A DNA stretch of 64,000 nt, taken from assembly GCA_964511025.1 (NCBI GenBank), contig CAZEDK010000001.1, positions 31,032-95,031 on the forward strand, read 5' to 3'. How positions within the stretch are numbered: position 1 is the stretch's first letter; each line of letters opens with the position of its first letter. A program made the position numbers and the translations under genes. Positions 32,937 to 40,918 of this stretch are shown here, one piece after another. This DNA comes from CAZEDK01 sp964511025 (GTDB lineage Bacteria > Patescibacteriota > Gracilibacteria > UBA1369 > GWF2-33-10). Below the pieces are notes generated by a model. That model was given only the letters and a program-made list of their open reading frames with translations. It was not told the origin of the DNA and searched no databases.

Positions 32937-33707
32937 ATGCCCCCAAAAGTCGGAATAATATTTACGGAAGGAAACAATCGAGATCAGGAAAGCTCTTATG
33001 CATTTGAAACTGCTGGAGCTGCAACTGAGCTTGTTTACTTGAATGAACTTAAAAACAAAGAAAAGAAATTAGACGATTATCAGATTTTGTTTTTACCTGG
33101 TGGGTTTACTTACGGGGACGATTTATTCTCAGCAAAAATTTGGGCTGCGAAATTAATGGCTTATTGCGAAGATCAATTAGCTAAATTTATTAACTCTGAC
33201 AAACTTATAATTGGAGTGTGTAATGGATTTCAATGTTTGGTTCGACTTGGACTTCTCCCTTACGGCAATCTTGGAAAAATCGAAGCAACACTGACAAATA
33301 ACGCTTCAGGACATTTCGAAGGAAGATGGATCAATGCAAAAATTGAAAAATCAAATTGTATATTTACAAAAGGAATGGAAGGCAAGATATTAAGACTTCC
33401 TACATCTCACTGCGAAGGCAGATTTCTAGCACCTGAAATAGATTTGGAAAAAATAGAAAAATCAAATCAGGTTGTTATGCGTTATGTAGATGAAAATGGG
33501 AATCCAACACAAAATTATCCGCAAAATCCCAATGGATCAACGAATGCCATAACCGGTATATGTTCGCCAAATGGAAAAGTTTTTGGACTGATGCCTCATC
33601 CTGAATGCAATACAAAATGGAATCATTTTCCTAATTGGAATAATAAAAATGAAAGAGGAGGAGAAGCTTTGGAAATATTTCAAAATGCAGTCAGTTATTT
33701 TAAATAA
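32937..33707 (+). CDS. purQ: Phosphoribosylformylglycinamidine synthase glutaminase subunit
   Basis: This 256-residue class I glutamine amidotransferase supplies ammonia to PurL. The nucleophile is Cys95 in IIGVCNGFQCL, and the His-Glu pair lies in LMPHPECN near residues 222-229. It is separate from purL here, matching the PurL that lacks this domain. The region between them is filled by vapBC, TA debris, a MITE and an opposing gene. Its TAA stop overlaps the purN ATG by one base. It starts 6 bases after a heptamer array, with no clear Shine-Dalgarno site. Confidence 0.95.
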   Translation: MPPKVGIIFTEGNNRDQESSYAFETAGAATELVYLNELKNKEKKLDDYQILFLPGGFTYGDDLFSAKIWAAKLMAYCEDQLAKFINSDKLIIGVCNGFQCLVRLGLLPYGNLGKIEATLTNNASGHFEGRWINAKIEKSNCIFTKGMEGKILRLPTSHCEGRFLAPEIDLEKIEKSNQVVMRYVDENGNPTQNYPQNPNGSTNAITGICSPNGKVFGLMPHPECNTKWNHFPNWNNKNERGGEALEIFQNAVSYFK

Positions 33708-34279
33708 TGAAGTTTACAATTGCAATTCTTGCCTCGGGAGGTGGAACTGATGCTCCATCAATTATTGAAATGTGTAAGCAAGAAAATATACATGTTGCAT
33801 GTATTTTCAGCAATAAACCAAAGAATGGCGCTCTAGAAAAAGCAAAATTTTATAATATTGAAGGCGTTTATCTCGATGCAAAAGGTAAAACAAGAGAACA
33901 ATATGACAAAGAAACTGTGAAAATTTTACAAGATAGAAATGTAGACCTAGTATGTTTAGTTGGATATATGCGAATTCTTAGTCCGTACTTTGTTCGTCAA
34001 TTCCCAAATAAAATTTTAAATGTGCACCCGTCACTAATCCCAAAATATATAGGCATGATGGGAGATGATATTCACAAAAAAGTAATAGAAAATGGAGATA
34101 AAGAAACTGGCATGACAATTCATATAGTAGATGAAGATGTTGATACTGGTGAAATCATCTGTCAAAAATCTGTTAAGGTTGGCAAGGCTGAAACAGTAGA
34201 ATCATTGAGAAAAAAAGTTCAGGATTTAGAGAAAAAATGGTATCCGGAAGTAGTGAAGGATTTTTTCAGGGTGTTTTGA
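33707..34279 (+). CDS. purN: Phosphoribosylglycinamide formyltransferase
   Basis: The 190-residue product transfers a formyl group from 10-formyl-THF to GAR. The family blocks LASGGGTDAPSII (about 8-20), KILNVHPSLIPKYIG with Asn105 and His107, and IHIVDEDVDTGEII are present. Typical enzymes read SGxGSN at the first motif; here it is SGGGTD, a mild change in the phosphate loop. It overlaps purQ by one base and is followed by the AbiE pair, which separates it from purM. Confidence 0.93.
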   Translation: MKFTIAILASGGGTDAPSIIEMCKQENIHVACIFSNKPKNGALEKAKFYNIEGVYLDAKGKTREQYDKETVKILQDRNVDLVCLVGYMRILSPYFVRQFPNKILNVHPSLIPKYIGMMGDDIHKKVIENGDKETGMTIHIVDEDVDTGEIICQKSVKVGKAETVESLRKKVQDLEKKWYPEVVKDFFRVF

Positions 34280-34331
34280 CGTTGAGACTGTAGATTATCA
34301 TTAAGATTCAAAGAACTTGCAGTAACTTCAC

Positions 34332-34375
34332 ATATTAGTGTATACTGTACTCATGAGTACAGTATACACTAATAT
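34332..34375. promoter_or_regulatory. 44-bp perfect palindrome centred on the abiEi start codon
   Basis: The left half 34332-34353 (beginning ATATTAGTGTATACTGTACT) is the exact reverse complement of 34354-34375. The centre falls inside the ATG at 34353-34355, so the right half is codons 1-7 of the antitoxin. AbiEi proteins repress their own promoter through inverted repeats. In RNA the same sequence would form a hairpin hiding the start codon. Confidence 0.9.
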
Positions 34376-34922
34376 AACAGGAAAAAGAATTGCCATTCTT
34401 GCCAAAATGAACGAAGAAATTTTTCACATTCATGATCTTGCTTTATTATGGAGAATTAAAGATAAAAACCTAGTTCACACTACCCTCAAAAGATATTGCA
34501 AATACGGAATTATAAATCGTATTTACAAAGGCTTTTATTCACTTAAAAAAACTATAGATCTTGATCCTTATTTGCTTGGGATAAAAGCCATACACAATTA
34601 TGCATACATAAGTACGGAAACTATACTCGTAAAAGAGGGCATAATTAGTCAAATCATACCAAAGATAACTTTAATAAGCTCTAAATCCACAAAATTTCAA
34701 ATAGGATCAAACAACTATGCAAGCAGGCAATTAAAAGATATTTTTTTATATAATTCAACAGGTATTGAAGAAAAAAATGGGATACAAATAGCTACAAAAG
34801 AAAGAGCAATCGCAGATCTTTTATATTTCAACCCAAGAGCATATTTAGATACTCGAGATCTAATAAACTGGAAAAAAGTTAAATCCATTCAAAAAGAAAT
34901 AGGCTACACTTCAAATCTTTAA
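34353..34922 (+). CDS. AbiEi-type antitoxin/transcriptional regulator
   Basis: A 189-residue protein with an N-terminal winged-helix domain (about 20-65: FHIHDLALLWRIKDKNLVH, then LKRYCKYGIINRIYKGFYSL). A C-terminal domain of the AbiEi type follows, with IKAIHNYAYISTETIL and IATKERAIADLLYFNPRAYL. It precedes an AbiEii-type nucleotidyltransferase by 15 bases, the standard type IV TA order. The start at 34353 sits at the centre of a perfect 44-bp palindrome; an ATG at 34338 would be five codons longer and still inside it. Such modules give abortive phage defence and plasmid stability. Confidence 0.87.
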   Translation: MSTVYTNITGKRIAILAKMNEEIFHIHDLALLWRIKDKNLVHTTLKRYCKYGIINRIYKGFYSLKKTIDLDPYLLGIKAIHNYAYISTETILVKEGIISQIIPKITLISSKSTKFQIGSNNYASRQLKDIFLYNSTGIEEKNGIQIATKERAIADLLYFNPRAYLDTRDLINWKKVKSIQKEIGYTSNL

Positions 34923-34937
34923 ATTTTATAAATACTT

Positions 34938-35687
34938 ATGATTACACCAAATCCACACGATGCAATACACAAAGCTTGGCTCTATAGATTACTTATTAAC
35001 CTAAATGAAAATGAAATTATAAATAGAATGTATGCTTTCAAAGGGGGAACCTGTGCAGCTATGAGAGGTTTACTAAATAGGTTCTCAGTCGATTTGGATT
35101 TTGAAATAATAGAATTTATGACAGAAATAGAAATGCTAACTTTTCGTAAGGAATTAGAAAAAATCTTCAACAAACTAAACTTAAAAATCAAAGATCAAAG
35201 CAAAACAGTACCACAATACTTTTTAAAATATGAAAACAAAGAAAATCAACGAAATACAATTAAATTAGATTTCATACCAAAAACTGCTAAATCAAATGAG
35301 TATGAGTTAGTAAGATTCCATGAAATAGATAGAATAATAAATTGTTATACTATTGAAACAATGTTTGCAAACAAGCTAGTAGCTATAATTGATAGATATG
35401 AAAAACACAAAATAATTGCAGGGCGAGATCTTTACGATATCCATTATTTTTTTATTCAAGGTTTTAAGTTTAACGAGCGAATAATAAAAGAAAGAACCAA
35501 ATTAAATACAGTAAAATTTTTTCAAAAATTAATAAGTTTCGTAGAAAAACAAATAACTCAAACTATAATAACCCAAGATTTAAGCTATCTCATTGAAGCA
35601 AAGGAATTCCAAAAAATAAGAAAAACTCTCAAAGAAGAAACCTTGATGTTTTTAAAAGATCAACTTATCCTACAATCATCCAAATAA
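34938..35687 (+). CDS. AbiEii-type nucleotidyltransferase toxin
   Basis: The 249-residue product matches the AbiEii/AbiGii toxin family. The nucleotidyltransferase core is visible as AFKGGTCAAMRGLL (about 34-47), SVDLDFEI (about 51-58, the two Asp) and IKLDFIPK (about 112-119, third acid). KLVAIIDRYEKHKIIAGRDLYDIHYF (about 149-174) is the family's helical block. Related toxins transfer nucleotides to tRNA or another acceptor. It follows its AbiEi partner by 15 bases and lies between purN and purM, so the module has split the operon. Confidence 0.9.
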   Translation: MITPNPHDAIHKAWLYRLLINLNENEIINRMYAFKGGTCAAMRGLLNRFSVDLDFEIIEFMTEIEMLTFRKELEKIFNKLNLKIKDQSKTVPQYFLKYENKENQRNTIKLDFIPKTAKSNEYELVRFHEIDRIINCYTIETMFANKLVAIIDRYEKHKIIAGRDLYDIHYFFIQGFKFNERIIKERTKLNTVKFFQKLISFVEKQITQTIITQDLSYLIEAKEFQKIRKTLKEETLMFLKDQLILQSSK

Positions 35688-35709
35688 TATATACTAAATA
35701 CTTTAAAAA

Positions 35710-36753
35710 GTGGCAACATACGCAGAAGCTGGCGTTGATATTGAAAAAGGCGACAAATGTTCAGCCCTTGCTTATGCTGCCGCGAAAAGAACTTTTGCAG
35801 GTCGCGAAGGTAAAATTGGATCTGGAGTTGTAATCGAAGGTGGCTTTACCGGAATGATGGATTTTGGTGATTTTTATATTGTTCAGAATTGTGACGGAGT
35901 TGGCACAAAGACTCTGGTTGCAAAAATGATGAACAAATATGATACACTTGGTTATGATCTGCTGGCAATGGTTGCAGATGACATGATTGTAGTTGGAGCT
36001 GAATGTATTTCCATTACAAATACTATCGACATATATCCGGCTGATGAAAATGCTATTTGCGAATCAATGAAAGGCCTTGAAAAAGCATGTTTAGAAGAAA
36101 AAATTGTAATTCCTGGCGGAGAAATTGCAGAACTCAGCGGGATTATTGAGAAAGGCGCTTTTAGCTGGAATACTGATGGAATTGGAATTTTGGAAAAAGA
36201 TAAATATATTGATACAAAAGATATTAAACCTGGAGATCTTGTGATTGGACTTGAAAGTAGCGGTATACATTCAAATGGCTTAAGTTTAGCTAGATATGTG
36301 TTGAGAGAAAAATATGGAGAAAATTGGGCAAAAGAAGATTTTGGGAATGGAAAATTCTGGGGAGAAGTTATCCTTACGCCAACAAAAATTTATCACAGAG
36401 CTATTCTTGGTCTTACTGGAGAATACAAAGAAGCAAGAAAAGTGGAAATAAAAGGCATTTGTCATATAACAGGAGGTGGAATACCTGGCAATTTACCAAG
36501 AATTCTAAAAGCAACAGGATTCGGTGCAAATCTAGATAACTTAATAGAACCGCAAGAAGAGTTTAAAAAATTAATAGAAATCGGCAAGGTATCGCGAGCT
36601 GAAGCTTATAAAACCTGGAATATGGGAATAGGTATGGTGCTTGTTATAGATCCAAAAGATGAAGAACTGGTAAAACATCATTTTATGACAAAAAACATCA
36701 AAGCTCAAAAAATTGGCGTAATTACAAAGAAAGAAGGGATTTTTATTAATTAA
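35710..36753 (+). CDS. purM: Phosphoribosylformylglycinamidine cyclo-ligase
   Basis: The 347-residue product (GTG start) closes FGAM to AIR with ATP. TYAEAGVDIEKGD at the N-terminus and the GFTGMMDFGDFYIVQNCDGVGTKTLVAKM ATP block (read in segments at about 47-77) are present. So are LAMVADDMIVVGAE, GIHSNGLSLAR and ICHITGGGIPGNLPRI. It lies 22 bases after the AbiEii gene and 45 bases before ilvD. Together with purL, purQ and purN it covers three consecutive pathway steps. Confidence 0.96.
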   Translation: MATYAEAGVDIEKGDKCSALAYAAAKRTFAGREGKIGSGVVIEGGFTGMMDFGDFYIVQNCDGVGTKTLVAKMMNKYDTLGYDLLAMVADDMIVVGAECISITNTIDIYPADENAICESMKGLEKACLEEKIVIPGGEIAELSGIIEKGAFSWNTDGIGILEKDKYIDTKDIKPGDLVIGLESSGIHSNGLSLARYVLREKYGENWAKEDFGNGKFWGEVILTPTKIYHRAILGLTGEYKEARKVEIKGICHITGGGIPGNLPRILKATGFGANLDNLIEPQEEFKKLIEIGKVSRAEAYKTWNMGIGMVLVIDPKDEELVKHHFMTKNIKAQKIGVITKKEGIFIN

Positions 36754-36798
36754 AATAACATAAGATAATTTCTTAATTTTTTACTTTTACATATAACA

Positions 36799-38565
36799 AT
36801 GAAAAATCCAAACAAAAATACTCACCCAATAAATGAAGGATTTGCAAATATTCACAAGAGAGGAAGTCGGATCGTTGCTGAAGGATATCACATGCTCCCA
36901 GCAGCTTCTCTCATGATAGCTGCAGGAGTTTTAAACAAAATTTCAGACAGGAAAAATCCATTTATTACAGTAATCAACTCATTTACAACCCAAATTCCGG
37001 GCCATGCTCACCTTGATCAACTTGGGGATTTACTTGTCAAAGAATTAAAAGCAAAAGGTTATAATGTTTGGTATGCAAATGTGGGAGGATGTGTTGACGA
37101 TGGAATTGCAATGGGACATTTTGGAATGAAATACTCACTTGCTTCACGTGAACTTATAACGGATCAAATAGAAACAATTGTTGGAGCTCATCCTTGTGAT
37201 GCTTGGATTGGGATTGGAAATTGCGATAAAATTGTACCGGGAATGCTCAATGCGATGGTAAGATTAAATATACCTTCTCTATATATCAGCGGTGGACCTA
37301 TGCTTGCCGGTAAAAATAAATCTGATTTGATAACAGTATTTGAGGGAGTTGGAAAACAATCTGCTGGCAAAATGAGTGAAGAAGATCTTACAAAATTAGC
37401 TGAAACATCGTGCAAAACCTGTGGAAGTTGTGCCGGAATGTTCACCGCAAATTCTATGAATTGTCTTGCAGAGGTGATAGGACTTGCTTTGCCAGGCAAC
37501 GGTTCTATCCCAGCAGCTAGATGGACAGACACAGAAAATCAAAAATGGGAAATAAATCCGGAAAGATTAGAATTATTTAAAAAAGCTGCACATACAATCA
37601 AATATATTTTAGAAAATGATATCAGACCTAGAGATATAGTTACAAAAGACTCCATCAATAATGCTTTTATACTTGATGTAGCAATGGGAGGATCTACCAA
37701 TACTGTACTTCATACTCTAGCTCTCGCACATGAAGCTGGAATCAATTACAACTTAGAAGAAATTAACAAAATTGCAGACAAAACTCCAAATATCTGCAAA
37801 GTTTCTCCATCAAGACCTGATGTACATGTCGAAGATGTTCATAGATGCGGTGGAATACCAGCATTGCTAAAAGCAATTTATGAAGATGGCCGTTCAACTT
37901 TAAATTTAAATCTTCCTACAGTTTATGGGACTCTTCACGATATCGTTATGAAAGCCCCAAAAGCAGATGGTGATGTAATAAGAGTTGGAAAAAATGCTTT
38001 TTCGCAAGTTGGAGGACTGGCAATCTTGTATGGGAATATTGCTCCACATGGTGCAGTTGTAAAAACAGCAGGAGTTGATCAAGATATGATGAATTTCAGA
38101 GGAAAAGCAAAAGTATATGAATCCCAAGAAGAATCTCTAAAAGGAATCCTTGATGGAGAAGTTTTGGATGGAGACATCGTTGTAATTCGCTTTGAAGGTC
38201 CAAAAGGGGGTCCCGGCATGCAAGAAATGCTATCCCCTACTTCGGCGTTAAAAGGTCGAGGAACTAGAGCCGCATTGATTACAGATGGAAGATTCTCGGG
38301 CGGAACAAGAGGACTTTGTATCGGACATATTTCACCGGAAGCAGCTGCGGGCGGACCTATAGCAATTATACAAAATGGAGATATTATTGAAATTGATACC
38401 GAAAAAAGAACTATAAATTTAGATTTATCAGATGAAGAAATTGCGAGAAGACAGGAAAATGTAAAACCATTTGAACCCAAAGTGAAAAAAGGCTGGCTTG
38501 GAAGATACAGTCAACATGTATTGAGTGCAAATTATGGCGCATGTATGGATAATGTGCTTGAATAA
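36799..38565 (+). CDS. ilvD: Dihydroxy-acid dehydratase
   Basis: This 588-residue member of the IlvD/Edd family makes 2-oxo acids for valine, leucine and isoleucine. [37 protein letters not shown] and [15 protein letters not shown] are the cluster and Mg-site motifs. [13 protein letters not shown] and [12 protein letters not shown] close the active site near the C-terminus. Dihydroxy-acid rather than sugar-acid use is suggested by length and the GHAHLDQL and SGGPMLAG forms. No other branched-chain genes are in the window. It is the last gene on the pur strand here and is followed by a 16-base sequence also found after rmuC. Confidence 0.93.
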   Translation: MKNPNKNTHPINEGFANIHKRGSRIVAEGYHMLPAASLMIAAGVLNKISDRKNPFITVINSFTTQIPGHAHLDQLGDLLVKELKAKGYNVWYANVGGCVDDGIAMGHFGMKYSLASRELITDQIETIVGAHPCDAWIGIGNCDKIVPGMLNAMVRLNIPSLYISGGPMLAGKNKSDLITVFEGVGKQSAGKMSEEDLTKLAETSCKTCGSCAGMFTANSMNCLAEVIGLALPGNGSIPAARWTDTENQKWEINPERLELFKKAAHTIKYILENDIRPRDIVTKDSINNAFILDVAMGGSTNTVLHTLALAHEAGINYNLEEINKIADKTPNICKVSPSRPDVHVEDVHRCGGIPALLKAIYEDGRSTLNLNLPTVYGTLHDIVMKAPKADGDVIRVGKNAFSQVGGLAILYGNIAPHGAVVKTAGVDQDMMNFRGKAKVYESQEESLKGILDGEVLDGDIVVIRFEGPKGGPGMQEMLSPTSALKGRGTRAALITDGRFSGGTRGLCIGHISPEAAAGGPIAIIQNGDIIEIDTEKRTINLDLSDEEIARRQENVKPFEPKVKKGWLGRYSQHVLSANYGACMDNVLE

Positions 38566-38645
38566 TTTTACCAATTTTTTATTTTCGTTGAAGCAAAATT
38601 TTAGGATTGAATGGTATAAGGAGATAAAAATCTTTATACTTATTC

Positions 38646-39485
38646 ATGCAAAGTCAAAAATCTCCTCAAATGCAAATAGCATTATTTCAAGATAAAAAGA
38701 TTAGAAAAACGTTTCACAGCAATGAATGGTGGTTTGTTATTGAAGATGTAATCTTAGCCCTTATAGACTCAAATGATCCAAAACAATATATACAACGTAT
38801 TAAGCAACGCGATTCAGAGCTAGCAAAAGGGTGGGTACAAATTGTACATACCCTTGAAATCCAAACATCTGGCGGAAAACAAAAAATGCTTTGTGGCAAT
38901 ACAAAAGGCTTATTACGTATTATCCAATCCATACCATCACAAAAAGCAGAACCTTTTAAACAATGGCTTGCAAAAGTCGGCTACGAAAGGATCAAAGAAA
39001 TTGCAGACCCCGAACTTGCAATGAAAAGAACCAAAGATTTATACAAAGCAAAAGGTTACAGCGAGGATTGGATAGAAAAAAGAATGCGAGGAATTGCAAT
39101 AAGAGATGAGCTAACTCAAGAATGGAAAGAAAGAGGTGTAAAAGAAGGTATAGAATATGCAATTTTAACTTCAGAAATTTCAAAAGCCACTTTTGGAATT
39201 ACTCCAAAAGAATATAAAAAATTAAAAAACCTAACAAACGAAAATCTTCGTGACCACATGAATGACTTAGAATTAATTTTCAATATGCTTGGAGAAAAAG
39301 TAACAACAGAAATTTCCAAAAAAGAAAAACCAGATTCATTTGATGGCAACAAAAAAGTTGCAAAAAGAGGTGGTAATATAGCAGGCAATGCAAGAAAAGA
39401 AACTGAAAATGAGCTCAAAGAATCAATTGTTTCAAAAAATAATTATTTACAAAGTAAAAAAGTTGTCGAAAAAGAAAAAGATTGA
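38646..39485 (+). CDS. BRO-N domain protein, DinD-like
   Basis: A 279-residue protein. The N-terminal BRO domain (about 8-110: IALFQDKKIRKTFHSNEWWF, then VIEDVILALIDSND and GLLRIIQSIPSQKAEPFKQW) is shared with phage antirepressors. The middle (about 110-215: AMKRTKDLYKAKGYSEDWIEKR, ELTQEWKERG, ITPKEYKKLK) resembles the DNA-damage-inducible protein D family. The last 60 residues are Lys-rich and low complexity. These proteins are typical of mobile or phage-related DNA but often stand alone, as here. An internal ATG at codon 9 is a possible alternative start. Confidence 0.87.
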   Translation: MQSQKSPQMQIALFQDKKIRKTFHSNEWWFVIEDVILALIDSNDPKQYIQRIKQRDSELAKGWVQIVHTLEIQTSGGKQKMLCGNTKGLLRIIQSIPSQKAEPFKQWLAKVGYERIKEIADPELAMKRTKDLYKAKGYSEDWIEKRMRGIAIRDELTQEWKERGVKEGIEYAILTSEISKATFGITPKEYKKLKNLTNENLRDHMNDLELIFNMLGEKVTTEISKKEKPDSFDGNKKVAKRGGNIAGNARKETENELKESIVSKNNYLQSKKVVEKEKD

Positions 39486-39510
39486 GATGGTTGAATATAA
39501 ATATTAGAAC

Positions 39511-40065
39511 ATGAAAACCATAATTATAATACACGGCACTAATGGATACCCTGAAGAAAACTGGTTTCCATGGTTAAGAAATGAATTCAAAGCATATGGA
39601 TACAAAACAATAATTCCACAATTTCCAACTCCAGATAATCAAGACCTGAAGCATTGGTGGAAAGTTTTTCAAAGGTACGAAAAATATTTAAATAAAGAAA
39701 GTGTAATAATAGGACATAGCTGTGGAGCAACATTTTTGCTTAGGGTACTTGAAAAAATTAAGGTTAAAATTAAAGTAACTGTTTTCGTTGCAGGCTCCAT
39801 TGGCATTTTACCGGTAAAATATATGCATGTAGATGAAAAATTTATAAAAAATGGATTTGATTGGAATAAAATTAGAAATTCAGCTGAAAATTTCATAGTA
39901 TTTCACAGTGAGGATGATCCATATATTTGTATTGAGAACGGAGAAAAACTTGCTGAGAATTTGGGAACAAAATTAATTAGATACAAAGATGCGGGACATT
40001 TTAACAGTAAGAGTGGATATATTGAGTTTGATGATTTGGCAAAGAAATTAAAACTTATTATATAA
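39511..40065 (+). CDS. RBBP9/YdeN-like serine hydrolase (alpha/beta fold)
   Basis: The 184-residue product has a compact alpha/beta hydrolase fold. IIHGTNGYPEENWFPWL opens it (about 6-22). The nucleophile Ser lies in VIIGHSCGATFLL (about 65-77), the acid in VFHSEDDPYIC (about 130-140) and the His in DAGHFNSKSG (about 158-167). These features fit the RBBP9/YdeN (DUF1749-like) group of small serine hydrolases, whose substrates are mostly unknown. It is monocistronic between the BRO gene and a TA pair. Confidence 0.87.
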   Translation: MKTIIIIHGTNGYPEENWFPWLRNEFKAYGYKTIIPQFPTPDNQDLKHWWKVFQRYEKYLNKESVIIGHSCGATFLLRVLEKIKVKIKVTVFVAGSIGILPVKYMHVDEKFIKNGFDWNKIRNSAENFIVFHSEDDPYICIENGEKLAENLGTKLIRYKDAGHFNSKSGYIEFDDLAKKLKLII

Positions 40066-40109
40066 GGAGCCGTAACGAAATAACTTTCACATCTAAGGCG
40101 CATTAAGCA

Positions 40110-40138
40110 TTGTATTTATAAATACAAAATACTATAAT
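40110..40138 (+). promoter_or_regulatory. Operator palindrome and -10 box before a TA pair
   Basis: TTGTATTTATAAATACAA (40110-40127) is an 18-bp perfect palindrome. TATAAT follows at 40133-40138, about 29 bases before the antitoxin start. The palindrome covers the spacer region, an ideal place for autorepression. Confidence 0.65.
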
Positions 40139-40166
40139 ATCATATGATTATTTAATATTAAAATAT

Positions 40167-40394
40167 ATGAGCACTCTATCGGTTCCATTAACTCCGGAAC
40201 TAGAAATAAAAATCAGCCAATTCATAAATCTAGGGATTGCTGTGAATAAAGCTGAATTTGCACGCAAAGCTATCGAAAAATATATAGAAAATCAAGCTGT
40301 AACAGAAGTCCTTAAAGCCGAACAAGAAGCGAATGAAGGTAAATTATTCAAAGGCGACTTAGATAAACTTGTTAAAAAACTAAATTTTGTATGA
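40167..40394 (+). CDS. RHH antitoxin of RelE/ParE-type pair
   Basis: A 75-residue protein with a ribbon-helix-helix N-terminus (LSVPLTPELEIKISQFINLG, then NKAEFARKAIEKYIENQA). A charged C-terminal tail (KAEQEANEGKLFKGDLDKL) follows, suited to toxin binding. Its stop overlaps the toxin ATG by four bases (ATGA). A strong palindrome and -10 box lie upstream. Confidence 0.85.
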   Translation: MSTLSVPLTPELEIKISQFINLGIAVNKAEFARKAIEKYIENQAVTEVLKAEQEANEGKLFKGDLDKLVKKLNFV

Positions 40395-40657
40395 TAGAAA
40401 TTCTTTACACTCCAACTTTTATTAAAAGTTATTCAAAATTAGAAAAATACATTCAAGAAGAAACTAAAGAGAAAATAGAGCTTTTTAAAAATGCAACCAA
40501 TCATAAATCGCTAACAGTTCATAAACTAAAAGGCAAATTAAAAGGCAGATACAGCTTTTCAATAAATTATAACCACAGAATAGTTTTCAAATATGGAGAT
40601 AATAAAAATGAAGTATTTTTTTTGAATATAGGTGATCATAAGATATATGATATTTAA
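40391..40657 (+). CDS. RelE/ParE-superfamily toxin
   Basis: The 88-residue product has the RelE fold pattern: helix-rich start (YTPTFIKSYSKLEKYIQEET), a central KLKGKLKGRYSFSINYNHRIVF strand set and the closing IGDHKIYDI. The His/Arg/Tyr content of the last third suits an mRNA interferase of the YoeB/RelE type, though ParE-like gyrase inhibition cannot be excluded. It is coupled to the upstream antitoxin by an ATGA overlap. Confidence 0.85.
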   Translation: MIEILYTPTFIKSYSKLEKYIQEETKEKIELFKNATNHKSLTVHKLKGKLKGRYSFSINYNHRIVFKYGDNKNEVFFLNIGDHKIYDI

Positions 40658-40828
40658 TATTGAACATACTTGCAAAAAATGAAATTTAATCTTAACTTAA
40701 ATATTAGCATCCAAATCTATTTATATAACATCATATATAATAAATCAAATTTCTTTCAAGATTAAAAAATTGATATTCAATCTCAGTAGTAGTAAACTAG
40801 AAGAGTTTTAATTCTTAATTTTTAACAT

Positions 40829-40918
40829 ATGGCTCAAGGTGAAATCAAAAAAGAGCAGAAAAAGAAAAAAATCGGAATAAAAGAAAGACAAGAAAGGAAA
40901 AAAGCTAAGAAGAAATAA
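40829..40918 (+). CDS. Possible 29-residue Lys-rich small protein
   Basis: ATG at 40829, TAA at 40916-40918. Of 29 residues about two thirds are Lys or Arg, with Glu and Gln between them (MAQGEIKKEQKKKK start). The last 14 bases overlap the 3' end of the ABC transporter gene on the other strand. A/T-rich DNA can produce such frames by chance, but a 170-base gap and a clean ATG/TAA make a short basic protein possible. Confidence 0.35.
   Translation: MAQGEIKKEQKKKKIGIKERQERKKAKKK

Noticed and set aside
36799..38565. Phosphogluconate dehydratase (Edd) instead of IlvD
   Set aside because: Length, GHAHLDQLG and SGGPMLAG forms and motif spacing match dihydroxy-acid dehydratase; no Entner-Doudoroff aldolase is adjacent.
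38646..40065. Prophage around the BRO-domain gene
   Set aside because: No capsid, terminase, integrase or lysis genes nearby; BRO/DinD-like genes often stand alone.
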